A stretch of DNA of 64,000 nt from contig NZ_MKIN01000019.1 of assembly GCF_001938985.1 (NCBI RefSeq), positions 248,001-312,000 of the forward strand, in the 5' to 3' direction. Made by a program: the position numbers and the translations under genes. Below are positions 54,290-62,931 of the stretch, one piece after another (the stretch's first letter is position 1; each line of letters starts with the position of its first letter). Source of the DNA: Gillisella taibaishanensis. Its GTDB lineage: Bacteria > Pseudomonadota > Alphaproteobacteria > Rhizobiales > Rhizobiaceae. The notes under the pieces were generated by a model, which ran no database searches, had not been told where the DNA came from, and saw nothing but the letters and a program-made list of their open reading frames with translations.

Positions 54290-54919
54290 TTATTCCGCTG
54301 CCTGATGGAGCGCGAGCCGCGCTTCGATCTTCCGTGCTTGCTCTGCCTTGATGCTGTTGACCCGATCTGTTGCAGCATCAAACGACGCGGCGGGTTGCGC
54401 GACAGGCGTCTGGCTCACCTCGCCGGCTCGGCGGCCGATCATTTTTTCGAATGGCAGAGAGCGGTACAGCGCGGGATCGGCTTCAAGGTCAAAGAGTGGC
54501 CGGTAGCCAAGCGAGAGATAAAGAGAAACGGCTTCCGGCTGCAGAAATCCGGTTGTCAGATATGCACGGCTATAGCCAAGGGTCGCGGCACTTTCCTCCA
54601 GTGCGATCATCACCTGGCGGGCGAGTCCTTGCCGGCGCAGCGCGGGATGGGTCCAGACCCGCTTGATCTCGGCGACGTCATTGTCATGGCTCATGAAGGC
54701 GCCACCGGCAACAGTCTCCCCATCACGCTGAAGCAACAGAAAGTCGCCGAAAGGCGGCGCGAATGCTTGCGCCGGATAACGCTCGACTTCGGCCCGAGCG
54801 CTGCCGGGGCGCTGGTTCACATGTCCGTATCGACTATCATAGTCCTTGATCAGCGCGTCGATGAGAGGACGGGCGATCTCGGAGTGAGGCGAGGAACGAA
54901 GAATGACGGTTTCGGTCAT
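54290..54919 (-). CDS. GNAT-family N-acetyltransferase (second copy)
   Basis: A 209-residue GNAT enzyme with the acetyl-CoA loop LRRQGLARQVM, the strand before it (AEIKRVWTHPA) and the C-terminal YLSLGYRPLFD. The ATG at 54919 is chosen because GGAGACAG precedes it; the frame is open further upstream but that part is not conserved. It is a clear paralogue of the GNAT at 58739-59296 with an added C-terminal tail of about 45 residues. In the B. subtilis ytm/yxe pathways such enzymes N-acetylate S-modified cysteine; the same role is inferred here. Confidence 0.87.
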   Translation of the reverse strand: MTETVILRSSPHSEIARPLIDALIKDYDSRYGHVNQRPGSARAEVERYPAQAFAPPFGDFLLLQRDGETVAGGAFMSHDNDVAEIKRVWTHPALRRQGLARQVMIALEESAATLGYSRAYLTTGFLQPEAVSLYLSLGYRPLFDLEADPALYRSLPFEKMIGRRAGEVSQTPVAQPAASFDAATDRVNSIKAEQARKIEARLALHQAAE

Positions 54920-55007
54920 ATCTGTCTCCGTTGAAAGAGTGTCGCTGGGAAGGACGCCCGCTACAGCAGCTACAAAAGATCCGTAAATGCAGCAGGCGAG
55001 CGTACGA

Positions 55008-55940
55008 TCAATATTTCGGCAAGCCCGGCGGATTGGTCTCAGACTTTGCCAATCTCTCATCAGCCAGCCCCCACCGATCCAGAATTTTGGCATAGGTGCC
55101 ATCCGCGATCAGTCCGTTTGTGGCTATCGTCAGGGCATTGGCCAGCCCCGAGCCTTTGCGGGTGACGATCGCTACGTCCGAACGCTCAGGCCATCCGGCA
55201 GACAACAATCCGACAGCGCGGATGTTCTTGTCACGTTTGCTAATGAAGACGAGCGTCGAATATGGCTGCACGATCACGTCCGCTCGGCCTGACTGTAGCG
55301 CAATGAGTTGAGTGGCCTCATCATCATAATATTGCAGTTCAAGCGGCTTCAGACCTGCCTTGCGGTTTTCCTCGCTCCACCGCAACAGGATGCGCTCCTG
55401 ATTGGTACCGGCCCCCACGATTACCCGGAGCCCGGCTGCATCCTTTGGCTCGGAAATAGCTTTCACCGCACTATCCAACCGCACGAAAAAGCCGTGGCCG
55501 CCACGGCGATAGGTAGAGAAGTCGAACTTCTCCTTGCGTTGCTCCGTGACCCCGACATTGGAGATGACGGCGTCATACTTGCCCGATGTCAGCCCCAGTG
55601 GCCAATCCGCCCAGGCAACTGGAATGATCTGCAGCTGCAACCCGAGGCTCTCGGCAATCGCCGACGCATAGTCGGGATCGGAGCCAACCACCGTCTGAGC
55701 GTCCGTGGCGTATGTATTCAGCGGCGGCCCGCCAACCGCAGACGCCACGGTGAATTTACCGGGCGTCGCAAACCTGAAATTCTCAGGAATGGCGCCGATT
55801 GCCTCCGCATTTCTTGTCGCATGAACACGGCCATTCTGCTCCGGCGACAGGTCGTAACCGTCGGCGGCCAGAGCCGGCAACGCAAGTGCCGCGGCGATAG
55901 TGGCAAGAGCGCTGATCGCAAGAGATCTGAATTTCATCAT
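55008..55940 (-). CDS. Amino-acid-type periplasmic binding protein (copy 1)
   Basis: A 310-residue family-3 solute-binding protein with a cleavable signal peptide (ALATIAAALALPALAA). Core segments are FTVASAVGGPPLNTYATDAQ, VVGSDPDYASAIAESLGL and VISNVGVTEQRKEKFDFSTY, of the kind used for polar amino acids and cystine. It ends TNPPGLPKY, nearly the same as its paralogue upstream. The ATG at 55940 has AAAGGCGG about nine bases before it. It probably serves the fused permease-ATPase encoded at 56961-58742. Confidence 0.9.
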   Translation of the reverse strand: MMKFRSLAISALATIAAALALPALAADGYDLSPEQNGRVHATRNAEAIGAIPENFRFATPGKFTVASAVGGPPLNTYATDAQTVVGSDPDYASAIAESLGLQLQIIPVAWADWPLGLTSGKYDAVISNVGVTEQRKEKFDFSTYRRGGHGFFVRLDSAVKAISEPKDAAGLRVIVGAGTNQERILLRWSEENRKAGLKPLELQYYDDEATQLIALQSGRADVIVQPYSTLVFISKRDKNIRAVGLLSAGWPERSDVAIVTRKGSGLANALTIATNGLIADGTYAKILDRWGLADERLAKSETNPPGLPKY

Positions 55941-55969
55941 GATTGTCATCCGCCTTTGACGTGGGAAGA

Positions 55970-55993
55970 CATGCGCGGGCGGCGCCGCGCATG
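55970..55993 (-). repeat. Hairpin between the two binding-protein genes
   Basis: Nine-base arms CATGCGCGG/CCGCGCATG with a six-base loop, in the 64-base gap between two binding-protein genes. It is likely an mRNA-stability element that favours the upstream binding protein; no T-run. Confidence 0.5.
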
Positions 55994-56004
55994 CGGGGTT
56001 CGGC

Positions 56005-56934
56005 TTAGGATTTCGGAAGGCCGGGCGGGTTGGTGCGCGATTGTGTCACCGCTTCAGCCGAGAGGTTCCAGCGGGCAAGGACCTTGGCATAATTGCCATT
56101 TTTGATCTGCTCATTCACCGCAGCGGTAACCGCATCGGCAAGGCCCGCACCTTTTTTGGTCGCAACGGCTATTTCCGCGGTTTGGGGCCAGCCGCCGGAG
56201 AATGTGCCGACAAGCCTGGTCTTCTTTTCCTTCGCAGATTTGTAGGCTGAGGTCGCGTTCGGTCCCAGATAGGCGTCAGCACGTCCGGACTGTAGCGCGA
56301 CGTCCAGTACGGCTTCGTCGTCGTAATATTGAACATCGGTCGCAGCCAAACCCTTGGCCTTGTTGGCCTCGATCCAGCGCAACAAGATCTGCTCCTGATT
56401 TGTGCCGGATGCGACGATCACCCTTAGTCCGGCCACGTCTTCCGGCTTGGAAATGCTTGTAATCTTGCTGGCCACCGGCACGTAAAAGCCAAGCAGATCA
56501 TTACGATAGGACGAGAAGTCGAATTTGAGCTTTCGCTCTTCCGTGACTGTGATGTTGGTGACAGCGGCATCGAAACGACCGGAGGTGACGCCCAGTGGCC
56601 AGTCGGCCCAGGCGATCGGCACGAGTTCCAGCTGCAAACCCAAGCTGTCTGCGACCAGCTGGGCAAGATCCGGCTCGCTACCAATGGCGGTCTTGGTGTC
56701 GCTGGCATAGGCGGCAAACGGAAGACGGCCAGGATTGGTCGCGACGGTCAGTTTCCCAGGTGTGACGAACTTGTAATCGGCCGGGATCAGCTTGATTGCG
56801 GCATCGACCTTTTCGACGCGGATCCGATCATTTTGGTCTGGGTTAAGATCGGCATCCTGGGCGCTTGCACCTGACACGACGAGGGAGAACAGGCCGGCTA
56901 GGGCGAGTCGGAGCAGACGAGATTTGCGATACAT
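56005..56934 (-). CDS. Amino-acid-type periplasmic binding protein (copy 2)
   Basis: A 309-residue family-3 binding protein, paralogue of the gene at 55008-55940: both share SLGLQL, PVAWADWPLG or PIAWADWPLG, the GTNQE-ILLRW block and the ending NPPGLPK. The signal peptide is LLRLALAGLFSLVVSGASAQ. Differences cluster in likely ligand-contact stretches (LPFAAYASDTKTAIGSEPD against PPLNTYATDAQTVVGSDPD), so the pair may take related but different ligands. It begins 26 bases after the transporter gene. Confidence 0.9.
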   Translation of the reverse strand: MYRKSRLLRLALAGLFSLVVSGASAQDADLNPDQNDRIRVEKVDAAIKLIPADYKFVTPGKLTVATNPGRLPFAAYASDTKTAIGSEPDLAQLVADSLGLQLELVPIAWADWPLGVTSGRFDAAVTNITVTEERKLKFDFSSYRNDLLGFYVPVASKITSISKPEDVAGLRVIVASGTNQEQILLRWIEANKAKGLAATDVQYYDDEAVLDVALQSGRADAYLGPNATSAYKSAKEKKTRLVGTFSGGWPQTAEIAVATKKGAGLADAVTAAVNEQIKNGNYAKVLARWNLSAEAVTQSRTNPPGLPKS

Positions 56935-56960
56935 GAAGAGTTTCCTATAGGTGTCGATGT

Positions 56961-58742
56961 TTAAAGGACTTTTGCGAGAAATTCGGCGGTGCGCAGATGT
57001 TCGGGCGCATTGAAGATTTGGTCAGGACGGCCCGTCTCCAGGATTTTGCCGCGCTCCATGAACACCACCTGGTCAGCGACTTCGCGGGCAAAGCCGATTT
57101 CATGGGTGACGATGATCAACGTCGTGCCGGAGCTAGCCAGTTCCTTGATGACATCGAGGACTTCGTTGACAAGTTCGGGATCAAGCGCCGAGGTCGGTTC
57201 GTCGAACAACAGCACCTTGGGCTTGAGCGCCAGGGCCCGGGCGATGGCAACACGCTGCTGCTGGCCGCCGGAGAGCTGGCGCGGATAAGCTTGCGCCTTG
57301 TCGGCCAACCCGACCCGCGCCAGAAGATCGAGCGCCTCGGCCTCAGCTTCCTTGCGCGGCGTGCCACGCACGGTCACCGGTGCCTCAACGATGTTTTCAA
57401 GCACGGAAAGATGCGGGAACAGATTGAAGTTCTGGAAGACCATGCCGACTTCGACGCGACGGCGAAGGATGTCCTTCTCCTTCAACTCGAACAGCTTGTC
57501 GCCGTCCTGCCGGTAACCGATCAGCTCGCCATCAATAGCGATGAAGCCGCCGTCCACGCGCTCGAGATGATTGATCGAACGCAGCAGCGTCGATTTGCCT
57601 GAACCGGATTGGCCAAGGATGACAGTCACGCTGCCCGCCGGAACCGTCAGCGTGACGTGATCGAGAACTTTCAACGTGCCGTAGCTCTTGGACACGCCAT
57701 GGATGGTGACGGTGCCTGCGCGCGCGCGTACCGGCGCCTGCTCCGCTTTTATAATCTTCGGCTTGGACGCATCGGCGACTGCGGGGGGTGACGCTGGTGC
57801 TTGCGCGGCACGCCGATAGAACCGGGCGAAGATCGATGGTGGCAGATTGCGCAACGCGCCGCGCGCATAATGCCGCTCGATATGGTGTTGCACGATCGAC
57901 AATACGGTGAGGATGACAAGATACCAAACGGTCGCAACCATCAGCAACGGCACGACTTCGAGATTGCGGCGGTAGATGATCTGGATGGTGTAGAACAGCT
58001 CCGGCAAGGCGAGGATGTATACCTGTGACGTCCCCTTCGCGAGACCGATGATGTCGTTGAAGGCAGTCGGCAGAATGGAGCGCATGGCTTGCGGCAGGAT
58101 GATGCGCCGCGCCTGATGGCCCCGGGGAAGGCCCAGCGCAGCTGCAGCCTCGACCTGCCCCTGGTCCACCGACAAAATACCGCCACGGATGATTTCAGCT
58201 GCGAAAGCGGCCTGGTTGAGGGTCAAGCCAATCACACCGGCAGCAAAGGGCGTCACGAGCTGTGTCGTGTTCCAGCTGATGAAGCTGATACCGGTATAGG
58301 GCACACCAAGTGTAATTGTTTCATAGAGATAGCCGAGATTATTAATCAGCAACAACAGAACGACGAGCGGGATCGAGCGAAACAGCCAGACGAAGGCCCA
58401 CGATACGGCAACGAGAAGCGGAGAGCGGGAAACCCGTGCCAGCGCAATGGCGGTTCCGAGCGAAAAGCCAAGCACCGCACCGAGCGCCGTCAATAGTAGG
58501 GTTCTGCCAAGTCCTACGAGAACCGGCTCGGCAAAGAACCATTGAGCAAAGACATCCCAGCCCCAACGTGGATTGCCCAGCACGGAATGAAGGATCGCGG
58601 CGATCAGCAAAATGGCAAAGACCGAGCCGATCGTCCGCCCTAGATAGCGGGCAGGCACGATCCTGAACTGAGAGTAGTCACCGGTCGTGCGAGCACGATT
58701 GCGAACTGCGAGTTCGCCAGGAAAATCGGAAGCAATGGTCAC
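56961..58742 (-). CDS. Amino-acid ABC transporter, fused permease and ATP-binding protein
   Basis: A 593-residue fusion. The N-terminal half (about 35-300) is a HisM/TcyL-type permease with GLGRTLLLTALGAVLGFSLG, NQAAFAAEIIRGGILSVDQG and the coupling segment EAAAALGLPRGHQARRIILP. The C-terminal half (about 335-593) is a HisP/TcyN-type ATPase with GQSGSGKSTLLRSINHLE, signature LSGGQQQRVAIARAL and Walker B VLLFDEPTSALDP. Polar amino acid or cystine-type importers are usually split into two or three proteins. It starts at GTG overlapping the preceding acetyltransferase stop (GTGA). Confidence 0.92.
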   Translation of the reverse strand: MTIASDFPGELAVRNRARTTGDYSQFRIVPARYLGRTIGSVFAILLIAAILHSVLGNPRWGWDVFAQWFFAEPVLVGLGRTLLLTALGAVLGFSLGTAIALARVSRSPLLVAVSWAFVWLFRSIPLVVLLLLINNLGYLYETITLGVPYTGISFISWNTTQLVTPFAAGVIGLTLNQAAFAAEIIRGGILSVDQGQVEAAAALGLPRGHQARRIILPQAMRSILPTAFNDIIGLAKGTSQVYILALPELFYTIQIIYRRNLEVVPLLMVATVWYLVILTVLSIVQHHIERHYARGALRNLPPSIFARFYRRAAQAPASPPAVADASKPKIIKAEQAPVRARAGTVTIHGVSKSYGTLKVLDHVTLTVPAGSVTVILGQSGSGKSTLLRSINHLERVDGGFIAIDGELIGYRQDGDKLFELKEKDILRRRVEVGMVFQNFNLFPHLSVLENIVEAPVTVRGTPRKEAEAEALDLLARVGLADKAQAYPRQLSGGQQQRVAIARALALKPKVLLFDEPTSALDPELVNEVLDVIKELASSGTTLIIVTHEIGFAREVADQVVFMERGKILETGRPDQIFNAPEHLRTAEFLAKVL

Positions 58743-59296
58743 GGATGAGCACTCCTCGTGTTCTGGAGTTGGCTTGCATGCGATCCACGCGCGGCTAGCG
58801 CGGCGGCCGGCAGATCGAGATATTTTTCGAAGGGAAGCGTTTGGCGCAGCGTTTCAGGATCGATGCTGGTATCGAACAGCGGCGTATAGCCAGAGGTCAG
58901 ATAAAGGCCGACAGCTTCAGGCTGGCGAAAACCGGTCGTAAGGAAAGCTTTCGTATAGCCCTGTCTTGCCGCCTGGTCTTCAAGCTCTTGAAGAACCTTG
59001 CGGGCGAGGCCTTGACGCCGCAAACGCCCGTCGGTCCAGATCCTCTTGAGCTCGGCGGTGTCAGGTCCGTGACGCATGAAGGCGCCGCCCGCGATCGCGA
59101 CACCATCACGGATAAGCAGAAGAAAATTGCCATGCGGCGGCTGGAACGCCTCCGGTGCATAGCGGTTCATCTCGGCTTTCGGCCCTTCGGCATCGAAGAA
59201 CGTGCCGTAGCGGCTCTGGTATTCACTCAACAGCTCGTCAAGAAGCGGTCTGGCGCGCGGATCGGCCGGTGACGTGTAAAGAAAACTGTCGCTCAT
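58739..59296 (-). CDS. GNAT-family N-acetyltransferase (first copy)
   Basis: A 185-residue GNAT enzyme with the acetyl-CoA loop LRRQGLARKVL, AELKRIWTDGR before it and VGLYLTSGYTPLFD near the end. It overlaps the deacylase gene before it (ATGA) and the transporter gene after it (GTGA), so all three are tightly coupled. Acetylase next to deacetylase only makes sense if the acetyl group is a temporary tag, as in the B. subtilis pathway for S-alkylcysteines. Confidence 0.9.
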   Translation of the reverse strand: MSDSFLYTSPADPRARPLLDELLSEYQSRYGTFFDAEGPKAEMNRYAPEAFQPPHGNFLLLIRDGVAIAGGAFMRHGPDTAELKRIWTDGRLRRQGLARKVLQELEDQAARQGYTKAFLTTGFRQPEAVGLYLTSGYTPLFDTSIDPETLRQTLPFEKYLDLPAAALAARGSHASQLQNTRSAHP

Positions 59297-60510
59297 GGCT
59301 GTGGTGTTTCCTTTTCGAAGGTTGGGGAGAGAAAGCTTTCAGCGAGTTTCACCCACAGACGGGCGGCTGGCTCGATGATGGCGTCATTGAAACGGTAGTG
59401 CGGGCTGTGCAGCGGGGCGCCGTCCCCATTGCCCACGAAAAAATAGGAACCGGGGCGTTCCTCGAGCATGAAAGCGAAGTCCTCGCTGGCGGTGCGGGGT
59501 TGGAAATTGTCGAGAATGCTGGCTTCTGGAAAATGGCGCTGTGCAACTTCCCGTACGAATTCGGTCTGGTCAGCATGGTTGATGACCGGCGGGAAACCGC
59601 AGCGGAAATCTACGATGGCGCTGGCGCCGAAGCTCTCAGCCTGTGCCTGGGCAAGGCGGATTAATCTCTCTTCGAGAAGCAGCCGCACCTCCGGCCGGAA
59701 AGCGCGGCAGGTAATCTGCAATTCTACGCTTTCGGGAATGACATTGGAGGCCGTGCCTCCGTGGATTGAGCCAACCGTGACGACGCCCATGTCGCGCGGA
59801 TCGACGTTGCGCGAGACGATACTTTGAAGAGCTGTCACGATGCTCGCAGCCGCCAAGACCGGATCGATGGCCTGCTGGGGCTCGGCACCATGTCCGCCTT
59901 TGCCGATAACGCGCACGACCGCCTTATCGACAGAGGCCATGGCCGGTCCTTCGACAAAACCGAAAGCGCCTGCCGGCACGCCGGGCCAGTTATGCAAACC
60001 AAAGACGGCATCGACCGGAAATCGGTCGAATAACCCGTCCCGGATCATGGCCTTGGCCCCGGCGCCGACCTCTTCTGCCGGCTGGAAGATCAACGTCAAG
60101 ATTCCGTCGAAGCGACCAGATTCCGCCAGATAACGCGCGGCGGCAAGTAAGATCGCTGTGTGACCATCGTGGCCACAGGCATGCATCACGCCCGACTTTT
60201 CCGACGCATAAGGCAAACCAGTCTGCTCATCGATCGGCAGCGCATCGAAATCGGCGCGCAGGCCCAGCCGCCGGCTGCCCTGCCCCCGTTTCAGCGTCGC
60301 GACAACGCCGTTGCCGCCGACCCCTTCATGCACGTTATAGCCGTAGGATAGCAGGTAGCGGGCTATGATGGCCGCCGTCCGCCTCTCCTCGAAAGACAGT
60401 TCAGGGTGCCGGTGGAGGTCTTGGCGCAGCGCGATGATCTCTGGAATGAAGGCACGGATCTCCCGTGCGGCGGCATCGTCGCGATAGCCGCCGTCAATAT
60501 GGATGTTCAT
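59293..60510 (-). CDS. M20-family metallopeptidase / N-acyl amino acid deacylase
   Basis: A 405-residue M20D amidohydrolase (hippurate hydrolase/HipO type). Metal-binding residues are visible: Cys112 and His114 in HACGHDGH, Glu146-Glu147 in QPAEE, His173 in GLHNWPG and a late HSPHYRFND. The dimerisation domain (about 190-300) includes GKGGHGAEPQQAIDPV. No signal peptide, so it is cytoplasmic. By context it would remove the acetyl group from N-acetylcysteine or N-acetyl-S-substituted cysteine, as YtnL and YxeP do in B. subtilis. Confidence 0.92.
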   Translation of the reverse strand: MNIHIDGGYRDDAAAREIRAFIPEIIALRQDLHRHPELSFEERRTAAIIARYLLSYGYNVHEGVGGNGVVATLKRGQGSRRLGLRADFDALPIDEQTGLPYASEKSGVMHACGHDGHTAILLAAARYLAESGRFDGILTLIFQPAEEVGAGAKAMIRDGLFDRFPVDAVFGLHNWPGVPAGAFGFVEGPAMASVDKAVVRVIGKGGHGAEPQQAIDPVLAAASIVTALQSIVSRNVDPRDMGVVTVGSIHGGTASNVIPESVELQITCRAFRPEVRLLLEERLIRLAQAQAESFGASAIVDFRCGFPPVINHADQTEFVREVAQRHFPEASILDNFQPRTASEDFAFMLEERPGSYFFVGNGDGAPLHSPHYRFNDAIIEPAARLWVKLAESFLSPTFEKETPQP

Positions 60511-60562
60511 GGAGTTTGTTTCTCCTTGCCGTCAGCGCGGATTGCGCGTCGGTGAGGTCTTG

Positions 60563-61906
60563 TCAGGCACGCGCCTTTTCCGGCACGGCCTCCTGGCTAT
60601 AGCGGCTCGCCCTGTAGGGCAGCCCGAGATTCTCGCGCAATGTCGTTGCCTTCAGGGTGCCATCAAAATAGCCACGCTGCTCCAGGATCGGCAGCACGAG
60701 GGTGACGAAGTCGTCCAGACCTTCGGCGATCACGGGAAAGCCGAGGATGAACCCGTCAGCCGCACCGGCATCGAACCAGCGGATCAATTCGTCCGCGATC
60801 GTGTCCGGTGTCCCAATGAACTGATCGCGCGGCGAGGCGGCGGCCAGAGCGACCTCCCGCAGGGTCTGGCCCTTTTCCCGCGCCACCTGCTTGATACGGT
60901 CAGTGGTCGAGCGGAACGAGTTCTTGCCGATGTCACCGAGTTCTGGAAAGGGCGCATCTAGATCATACTGGCTGAAGTCGTGGTGATCGAAGAACCGACC
61001 GAGATAGGCAAGCGCATCCTCAATGGTAATGAGATTGCAGATGACGCGATATTTTTCTTCCGCCTCTTCCTGCGTGCGGCCAACGATTGGCCCTATGCCG
61101 GGAAAGATTTTGACGTCGTCGGCGCTGCGACCGTGGGCGACCGCCGCGTGCTTGACCCGAGTAAGGAAGGTCTTGTTTTCCTCCACCGATACGGCGTGCG
61201 TGAAGACAGCGTCGGCATGGCGGCCGGCAAGCCCGATGCCAGCATCAGACGACCCAGCCTGGAAGACGACCGGCTGGCCCTGCGGCGAGCGTTGAATGTT
61301 GAGAGGTCCTTCCACCTGGAAGAACCGGCCCTTGTGATCGAGGCGATGCAGCTTGGCGGGATCGAAGAACTGCCCGGTCTGCTGATTTCGCAGGAATGCG
61401 TCGTCGTCCCAGCTATCCCATAGGCCTTTCACCACATCGAGATATTCCTGGGCGATCTCGTAGCGCAGCGCGTGCTCCGGGTGCTGGCGGCTGTAGTTGC
61501 GCGCGGTGCCTTCAAGCGGCGTTGTCACCGCATTCCAGCCCGCGCGGCCACCGCTCAAGAGATCAAGGGAAGCAAATTGCCGCGCCACAGTGAAAGGATC
61601 GCTATAGGAGGTCGAAACGGTTCCAGCCAGACCGATCCGAGATGTGACGGAGGCCAGGGCCGAAAGCACCGTCAACGGCTCGAAGCGGTTCAGGAAATGC
61701 GGGATCGACTTTTCATTGATGTAGAGCCCATCGGCCACGAACCCAAAGGCAATGCCGGCAGCCTCGGCCCTGAGTGCCGTCTTCTTGAAAAAGTCGATGT
61801 TCACGCTTGCATCTGAGGGGCTCGAAGGATGGCGCCAGGCATGCATATGTCCGCCTGCGCCCTGAAGCATAATACCAAAGGTGATCTTCTGTTTGGTCGG
61901 GGCCAT
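60563..61906 (-). CDS. NtaA/YtnJ-type FMN-dependent monooxygenase
   Basis: A 447-residue enzyme of the nitrilotriacetate/dibenzothiophene-sulfone monooxygenase family. It closely follows the B. subtilis YtnJ (CmoJ) pattern as I recall it: GFVADGLYINEKSIPHFLNR, FEPLTVLSALASVTSRIGLA, GQFFDPAKLHRLDHKGRFF and QVEGPLNIQRSPQGQPVVFQ. YtnJ-type enzymes act on N-acetyl-S-alkylcysteines. The ATG at 61906 has AAGGAAA about six bases upstream; an earlier ATG is less likely. It lies 52 bases before the deacylase gene. A separate flavin reductase is needed; none is seen here. Confidence 0.92.
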   Translation of the reverse strand: MAPTKQKITFGIMLQGAGGHMHAWRHPSSPSDASVNIDFFKKTALRAEAAGIAFGFVADGLYINEKSIPHFLNRFEPLTVLSALASVTSRIGLAGTVSTSYSDPFTVARQFASLDLLSGGRAGWNAVTTPLEGTARNYSRQHPEHALRYEIAQEYLDVVKGLWDSWDDDAFLRNQQTGQFFDPAKLHRLDHKGRFFQVEGPLNIQRSPQGQPVVFQAGSSDAGIGLAGRHADAVFTHAVSVEENKTFLTRVKHAAVAHGRSADDVKIFPGIGPIVGRTQEEAEEKYRVICNLITIEDALAYLGRFFDHHDFSQYDLDAPFPELGDIGKNSFRSTTDRIKQVAREKGQTLREVALAAASPRDQFIGTPDTIADELIRWFDAGAADGFILGFPVIAEGLDDFVTLVLPILEQRGYFDGTLKATTLRENLGLPYRASRYSQEAVPEKARA

Positions 61907-61929
61907 GGAATTTTCCTTATTTGTCATGG

Positions 61930-62931
61930 TCAGGCGGCAACGGATATGGCGCGGCGGGCCAGGAGCTCGATTGTCGCCAAGCGCTCGTCGGCTGCAACCG
62001 GCGGTGGCTCTATGATGAATTCTTCGATGCCGTAGGTTCGCGACAGACGATCCAGTTCTGCGTGCACCTCTTCGGGGGTGCCTGAGAGAATGCTGGGCTT
62101 GCGTTCCTCGATTCGGTAATTGACGTCACCGACCTGGCGGGCAAATTCCTCGGCGTGTTCGCGCCGGCCGAGATTGAATTCGGAACCATTCGACAGGAAA
62201 ATTCTGAAAATCTTCAAGCCGGCGACACGTTCCGCCGCCTGGGCTTGATCGAGTGCAACATATGCGGAGAGAGCAAGAACAGGGGTCTGTCCGCCCTGCG
62301 CGCGATAAGCCTCGAAAGAAGCTTTCAGATTATCCGTGTCGCCATTGAGATGTCCGGCATGGACATAGCCCCAGCCGTGGCGGGCGGCGAGTGTGGCACT
62401 GCCAGGGCTTGCCCCAAGCAGGAAGCGTCCCGCAGGAACCGGCGGCACAGGCGTCGCCGCTAATCCGGCAAATGGTTGATCCTCAGGCACCGGGCCGTTC
62501 AGAAAAGTCGACAGCGCAGAGAATTGCGTCGCGAAGTCAGGCTTCTTGCCCTGATCGAAAGCCGCCTGGAGCGCAGACGTCGCCAGCGGCAGGCCCCCTG
62601 GCGTCTTACCGACGCCGAGATCAACGCGGCCCGGGGCAAGCGACGCCAAAACGCCAAAGACCTCCGCCACCTTGTAGGGACTATAGTGCTGGAGCATCAC
62701 GCCGCCAGAGCCAACGCGAATGCGCGAGGTATTGGCGAGGATGAAAGCGATGACGACTTCGGGAGCGGAAATCGCCAGTTCCGGGCTATTGTGGTGCTCC
62801 GCCACCCAGAATCGATGGTAGCCTAATTCCTCGGCCCGGCGAGCAAGACGCACTGTCTGCCCCAAAGCCTGCGTTGCCGTGTGCCCTTGGGGGATCGGGC
62901 TCTTATCCAAAAGACTCAACCTGTAGGTCAT
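61930..62931 (-). CDS. MsnO8-family LLM flavin oxidoreductase
   Basis: A 333-residue luciferase-like protein of the MsnO8/group-1 type: YRLSLLDKSPIPQGHTATQA at the start, GYHRFWVAEHHNSPELAIS, then RIRVGSGGVMLQHYSPYKVA and PGRVDLGVGKTPGG. Members often accompany sulfur-scavenging genes but their substrates are mostly unknown. It is the first gene of the nine-gene operon, with a palindrome at 62952-62971 just upstream, and is followed after 23 bases by the NtaA/YtnJ-type gene. Confidence 0.9.
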   Translation of the reverse strand: MTYRLSLLDKSPIPQGHTATQALGQTVRLARRAEELGYHRFWVAEHHNSPELAISAPEVVIAFILANTSRIRVGSGGVMLQHYSPYKVAEVFGVLASLAPGRVDLGVGKTPGGLPLATSALQAAFDQGKKPDFATQFSALSTFLNGPVPEDQPFAGLAATPVPPVPAGRFLLGASPGSATLAARHGWGYVHAGHLNGDTDNLKASFEAYRAQGGQTPVLALSAYVALDQAQAAERVAGLKIFRIFLSNGSEFNLGRREHAEEFARQVGDVNYRIEERKPSILSGTPEEVHAELDRLSRTYGIEEFIIEPPPVAADERLATIELLARRAISVAA

